Source: Erigeron canadensis (taxonomy: Eukaryota; Streptophyta; Magnoliopsida; Asterales; Asteraceae). From it: a DNA stretch of 64,000 nt. The stretch is from assembly GCF_010389155.1 (NCBI RefSeq), contig NC_057767.1:22641723-22705722 (forward strand). Direction: 5' to 3'. Below are positions 59,372 to 64,000 of this stretch, piece by piece. Within the stretch, counting starts at the first letter, position 1, and each line of letters opens with the position of its first letter. The notes below the pieces were generated by a model. That model had not been told where the DNA came from, made no database searches, and saw only the letters and a list, made by a program, of their open reading frames with translations. The translations under genes and the position numbers were made by a program.

Positions 59372-62300
59372 TCATTCATCAAACAACAATCTTTTGCTAT
59401 TTGCATGAATATCTTCATGTAAGCAGAGCTGAAGTATCTTACGATATCTACTTTCTTCATGCTTCCAAAATGGCAAAAACGAACACTCTGTATCGTACAG
59501 CTTTCTCAGATCATTTCTCGAGAAGTTCACCAGCTGCATCGGATCATAAACTCTTCTCAACAAAATCTGCTTCTTTAAATCTGCATACCTCTTGGCTTCA
59601 CCAGAATTTCGATCAATTTCCCAATTATCCATCTTGTCCAAGACATCTTGTGCCCATTTCTTGGCAGGGACCTTGATCATGCATTTAATATCATGTTGAA
59701 CAAACTCAACTGTTTTATCTGGTTTGACCACTCTTTTCTTCGATCTTGGCTCGATCTTAAACTGTGGTTTATCAGAATCTTTCATATTCTTCCTTAACCA
59801 GAAATCTTTTCTGAGATTCTTACCAACCACATCAGCTAAGCCATCATCGCTTAGATTGATAATCCAGTTATTTCCAAGCTCATGTAAATCTTCTTCACAC
59901 AAACTTCTGAAATGTCTCTCACACCATGCTAAGTACTGACAACCCTCTGGTCTTTTAAGCACAAACAACTTCAATTCATCATCATAAAACCAACTCCAGA
60001 TGATTGTCTTGTACTTTGCAGCATCTTTATCTGAGATATGAGTCCAATACAAATTCGGTTTCCACGTTTCCCTATGTACTATCCAATCATTTACTCTTTT
60101 CTCGGGAACACGTCGATCAACAATATGTAATGAATCATCATCTCTGAGAGAAACTGGAAAATCATTTGAATTGAATGGTCTTGTCACATTAATCTCATAT
60201 TCAGATGGAATCGACACATCACCATTCTTAGCATACACAACAAAATGTAGAACTTGAGTTAGGCTACTGAATGGGACTTGAAGCATTCTTTCTCTAACAT
60301 CTGATCTCTGCTGATCTAGCACTCTATTCTCATCAATCAACGGATCTTCAGGAATTGAGTCCCATACTTCGTCAAACCCATAAGGCTTCTTGAATATATC
60401 TAGATTTGGTTCAGGGACAAATTCGCCTTCCTCGAGCTCATCACCATCAAAGAATAAATCTGTATAATCTGGATCATCTATTTAAATTTACACAAAATGA
60501 ACACCAGAATAAAAGAATAATCATGATAATTATAATAAAGATGAAATATGATAATCATGATAATTATAATAAAGATGAAATATGATAATTATAATAAAGA
60601 TGAAATGTACTTGTATTAAAATAAGATAAATTACATTTTCATTACATAAAATGTCATAACTTATTACACACAATCAATTATACATTCTATCTAACAATCT
60701 TTATCATAGACAAAATTAGAAACCTGAATCACGAGGAGCACCAGAAGGACCAGCACCAGAACCAGAAGCACCTTGCTGAGAAGTATTACCTCCTGTCTCC
60801 CCCTCGATCGCTGCACCCTTTCCTCTATCTTCAACTGGGCGAGAAACATTCCTTTCAGCAGCATTATCAGCATCATCATCGTCATTCTGACGTCGTGGTT
60901 AAACCGCTGACAATCTGCAGACCTCTTCAGGAACTTCTCCCCCTTGATTCTTGACCTAGTTGATCAAAAATGTTAAGGCAGCGCGAGTCTCAGTGAGTTC
61001 AGACTCCAAAGTGCGAACCCTGGTCTCCAAAAGATCAACACGACATCTAAGAACAGGAGCAACAGCAGCAGTCGGGCTTGGAGGAGCAGGCATTGCTACA
61101 GAAGAAGCTTCAACAACACGTCGACGCTTAATTCTGGTATATTGAAGATCAATACTCCCTTGCCTCTTCACCGGAGTAACCGAACTTTCTCTGTTCACAG
61201 GGTCTTCCATATCTTCAAAGATCTCTCGCAATTCAGAATCATGCTGAGCTGCAACATTAGGATCAATCTCAGCAGCAGGAATAGAGTTAGCGAAATCTGA
61301 AATTGCTGGAACAGCGTAACAAGCTTTGCTTCTGCGTTCTCTGTGAAACAACACAACCGCTTGATCAAACGACTGATGCGAATGATCGCTTTCAGAAGCA
61401 GCCGCAATATCATGAATCATCTTAGTTCGACGTTCAGCAGCAACAGAATCATCTGTGTCTGTCGCAGTTGTAGCAGCAGAACCGTCGGAACTAGCAACAT
61501 CGTCATCATCATTTCCAACATCCGAATCAGCAGACTCATCCCCAGAACTCTCAACATCATCCCCGGAACTCGCAGAAGAACCAGAATCAGAATCGTCATC
61601 AGCAGCATCCACAAACATATCATTCTCAAGACGAGATTGATAGTTTGGATTAATTAGGTGACCAAAAAGTGGTGGATCATGGAGACCAGCCACATTACTC
61701 GTATTTGCCTCAAGATCAGCAAAAAGACGCGAAGGCCAAGAATGAAGAACGTAGCGAGGACCTTGGTCATATTCTAAGTCTGGACAAAAATGTCTAACTA
61801 TAGCCATCACAAATCGAGGATACAGAAGAAATCGCTTTCTCCCCCTAGCATTAATCTGATCAACAAACTCTTGATAAAAATATCGGGAGAAAGGATAAGG
61901 GCGATTATATACCAAAGCAACCATCTACGACGCAATCTGTGCAGATAGTTGATCAAAGCCAGCCTTGCGATTGCTCAAACAGACGAGCAATGCATACGCC
62001 AGATACCTCCATCTTACCTGAAAACCACTCTTGTCAAAAGGAAGTTTGACATGGCCAACAAATACCATTCTCTGAAAACAGCGAAGAAGGAGTTCAAACT
62101 CGTAAGTCATTTCAACATCGTCCTCTTCTTCTACGTCTGGTTCTGCTCCTAGATGCAAAATAGTGCGGAGCGACTCAGCATTGAAATCAAATGTTGTGCC
62201 TGCAACAGTTGCTCGTACAAAACCTTGGCCATCAACCATAACTTCATGAGCAGTAGACCAGAAGGAATCAATATACAGCTGAATCAGTCTCGGCGAATCA

Positions 62301-62434
62301 CAAAAAGCAAAAGATAATCGCGAGCGAGCAGTGTAGTTGAACATTTCATGAAAATGTTCGCAGTTATGTTGATCTGGATCTAGGTTCAGTGCAAGATTGT
62401 GCTTTTTCACAAATTGACGAGGAGCGAGAGCCAT
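59372..62434 (-). pseudogene. accessory ORF of the Sirevirus-like element (about 938 codons), three nonsense codons
   Basis: Starts at MALAPRQFVKKH (ATG 62434), preceded at once by an acceptor-like TTGCAG, so a leader intron is likely. One intron, 60723-60478, joins two coding blocks in frame (62434-60724 and 60477-59372). The first 310 residues show conserved blocks also known to me from accessory ORFs of Asteraceae Copia elements (LIQLYIDSFWSTA, RWRYLAYALLVCLS, RKRFLLYPRFVMAIVRHFCP). Then come a very acidic Ser/Asp region (about 61620-61450), a short coiled coil (LLETRVRTLESELTETRAAL, 61025-60965), a Gly/Ser linker and a charged C-terminal domain (KTIIWSWFYDDELK, KKWAQDVLDKMDNWEI). TAG at 61927, TAG at 60958 and TAA at 60901 (first bases, minus) interrupt it. 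Function unknown; no catalytic motif and no clear membrane segment are seen after the start. Confidence 0.65.
60517..60607. repeat. short tandem repeat inside the accessory-ORF intron
   Basis: Units built on ATAATTATAATAAAGATGAAATATG recur about 2.7 times with an extra ATAATCATG in some units. It lies wholly within the intron 60478-60723. Confidence 0.75.
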
Positions 62435-62436
62435 TT

Positions 62437-64000
62437 CTGCAAAACCAATCACAATATCGAAACAAATATAAATAATCATGATAAATGGATTGCAGAATTG
62501 AAAAACCCTAACTTGAAAAACCCTAATTTGAAACAACCCTAATCGGAAAAACCCTAATTCTTAATTTCGCAAAATAAGTCTGAACGAAGATAACCAATAA
62601 ATTCGTTAAGTAGACAGAACGAAGATAGAAGCTAAATTCGTAAGCAATAACTAAACGAAAATAGGTCTTAAGTTCGTAAGAATTAAATCTAAATTAACAC
62701 CTAACGAAGCAATCTTCCAAAACACAACCCTTTATCACAATCTGTACATAGCAAAAACTCGTTAGATAGCAACCTGTTCATGCCGTGTACTAAAAAAAAC
62801 GTGCTTAGCACCCAAATTCATAATCATAATGTAAGTAGATAACCGAACATTATAATCTTAAATGAAAACCCATGGTTTAAACACTAACCATAAACAAACC
62901 TGAAAATAATCAATTTAAATATGAACCTCATTACCAATGACGATTATGACACCGAGAACTTCCGTTGATCATAGATATGCATGACGGCAAACCATCTTGA
63001 AACACTTAAGTCCCATACTAGATGCCGTCTACAAAACTTAACAAACAATGAACTATCCAACAGAAAGTCACTGAAGAACTTAGTAAAGTTTCCAAAAGTA
63101 TGTCATAAATCACAGCATGAAATTCAAAAGAAACTAATATCAAATTTGATTATTTTCATTAAATACATGAATCATAAATAAATAACTATTCCAAAAACCA
63201 GTTCATGTATTCATCCTTCACATGCTCTAATCTGCATCACAAATATTATCACTACACACCAAGGATCTTATCGTAGTGATATCATCCATGTAAATAACAA
63301 TGCAGTAACAGAAGTCAGCATTCCAACGTTATCTTCTTAACCTGAACACTGCACACTTACCACAGAACTCATCAATGCATTGAGAACAAAACAGTATAAT
63401 GCAGAAAATTCAAGTTACAATCATACTCAATCAGGGTTAACAAATATGAAATAACTAAAAATCTAACAAAAGATCAAGGGAGGTCATTTCTTGTCAAACC
63501 CTAAAATGTCACCACACAAACTTAAACAAACCCGATTAATAACTTGGTGACAAGTGAAAATTGTGAGATTTCAAATAACTTTGACATTTCACATAACACT
63601 TGAAAAGATCATTTTCTAAACTTAAACAAATTAATGTCCATATTAGAAAATCTTCTTTGTAAACAGTCTACACAACCTCATTAAAAATTCACATGAAGGA
63701 ATTCAGAAAAAAAAAAATTATACTCAGAATTTGAATAGGATCTCTCGTGCAATAAGAACTTATAAAAATACTATTTTGACTCAATTAAAAAGAAAAATAA
63801 CACAGAATAAAAATTGCAGAATAATAAACTAATCTAAATTCTAATTAACTAGACTTAATACATTATTCACATTAAGCATGATTACTGCTGATTAGATCAG
63901 TTTAGCATGTTACATAAGCCTGCGGGTGAGAACTAATTCTCTTATTATAAGTTCTGAACCGTGACCCAACAGCAATTACCGGTATGTTTGTCCTCTTAAA
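62437..64000 (-). other. non-coding part of the Sirevirus-like element or its flank
   Basis: No coding region on either strand. 62580-62720 has further AACGAAG and TTCGTAAG words like those of the LTR. The donor of the leader intron, if any, is not identifiable. The right boundary of the element is outside the window. Confidence 0.4.

Larger units (their letters stand above)
58682..64000 (-). mobile_element. Sirevirus-like LTR retrotransposon (3' end, open at window edge)
   Basis: Layout on minus, from right to left: non-coding DNA (from the window edge to 62437), accessory ORF (62434-59372), polypurine tract and 3' LTR. Its left edge lies inside the Copia reverse transcriptase. Plant Sireviruses characteristically carry an extra ORF between pol and the 3' LTR and palindrome clusters in the LTR; both are seen here. 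No gag or pol is visible within the window, so the lineage call rests on these two traits and may need revision. Confidence 0.6.

Noticed and set aside
60517..60607. CRISPR-like array of short repeats
   Set aside because: Units are contiguous without unique spacers and lie in an intron of a plant retroelement.
61343..61657. Plus-strand open frames opposite the accessory ORF
   Set aside because: Antisense of the Asp/Ser-rich low-complexity region, which suppresses stops on the other strand.

Overview
The window is nuclear DNA of a flowering plant: genes with many short exons and GT-AG introns, AT-rich intergenic DNA, and dense nested transposable elements. The LINE, Copia and accessory-ORF protein sequences resemble, from memory, elements that are very abundant in Asteraceae. 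A composite-family genome is therefore my best guess; no species call is possible.

Four host genes can be reconstructed. (1) 412-1931, plus: 3' part of a plastid-type phosphoglycerate mutase-like gene whose first exon lies left of the window. (2) 5546-7334, minus: a Sec14/CRAL-TRIO lipid-transfer protein (five coding exons, 336 aa) with a probable intron in its 5' leader. (3) 23472-30679, minus: a SEN1/UPF1-type superfamily 1 RNA/DNA helicase (seven coding exons, 1358 aa) with a recognisable TATA box near 31620. (4) 40265-46550, minus: a SEC12-like WD-repeat protein with a C-terminal membrane anchor (ten coding exons, 405 aa). In genes 2-4 the predicted exons sum to a whole number of codons. 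The genes do unrelated housekeeping jobs (glycolysis-type metabolism, lipid signalling, RNA metabolism, ER export) and form no operon-like system.

Between the genes are transposons. 3319-4015 is a foldback Harbinger-type MITE. 9089-9769 is a Helitron-like element carrying a Mutator-type MITE. 13002-20688 is a Mutator-like element (MULE) with long terminal inverted repeats and a perfect 9-bp target duplication. It contains a broken mudrA transposase gene and an opposing GRF zinc-finger gene. A second MULE (17200-20067, also with a perfect 9-bp duplication) sits inside it, and a solo LTR (18017-19511) sits inside that. Short non-autonomous Helitron-like elements recur at 10.6, 21.4, 22.4, 31.9, 32.6, 32.9, 35.0 and 38.5 kb.

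From 47 kb to the right edge the window is retroelement DNA. There is a 5'-truncated LINE (47170-47990), a 342-bp tandem duplication (48825-49508), and a long degenerate LINE with an RRM-type ORF1, endonuclease and reverse transcriptase (about 51190-56017). A Copia element interrupts the LINE, and a Sirevirus-like LTR element interrupts the Copia. The Sirevirus-like element's 3' LTR has three AACGAAG/CTTCGTT hairpins at an exact 26-bp period, and it carries a long intron-containing accessory ORF of unknown function with three nonsense codons. I found no CRISPR array, rRNA or intact tRNA gene.
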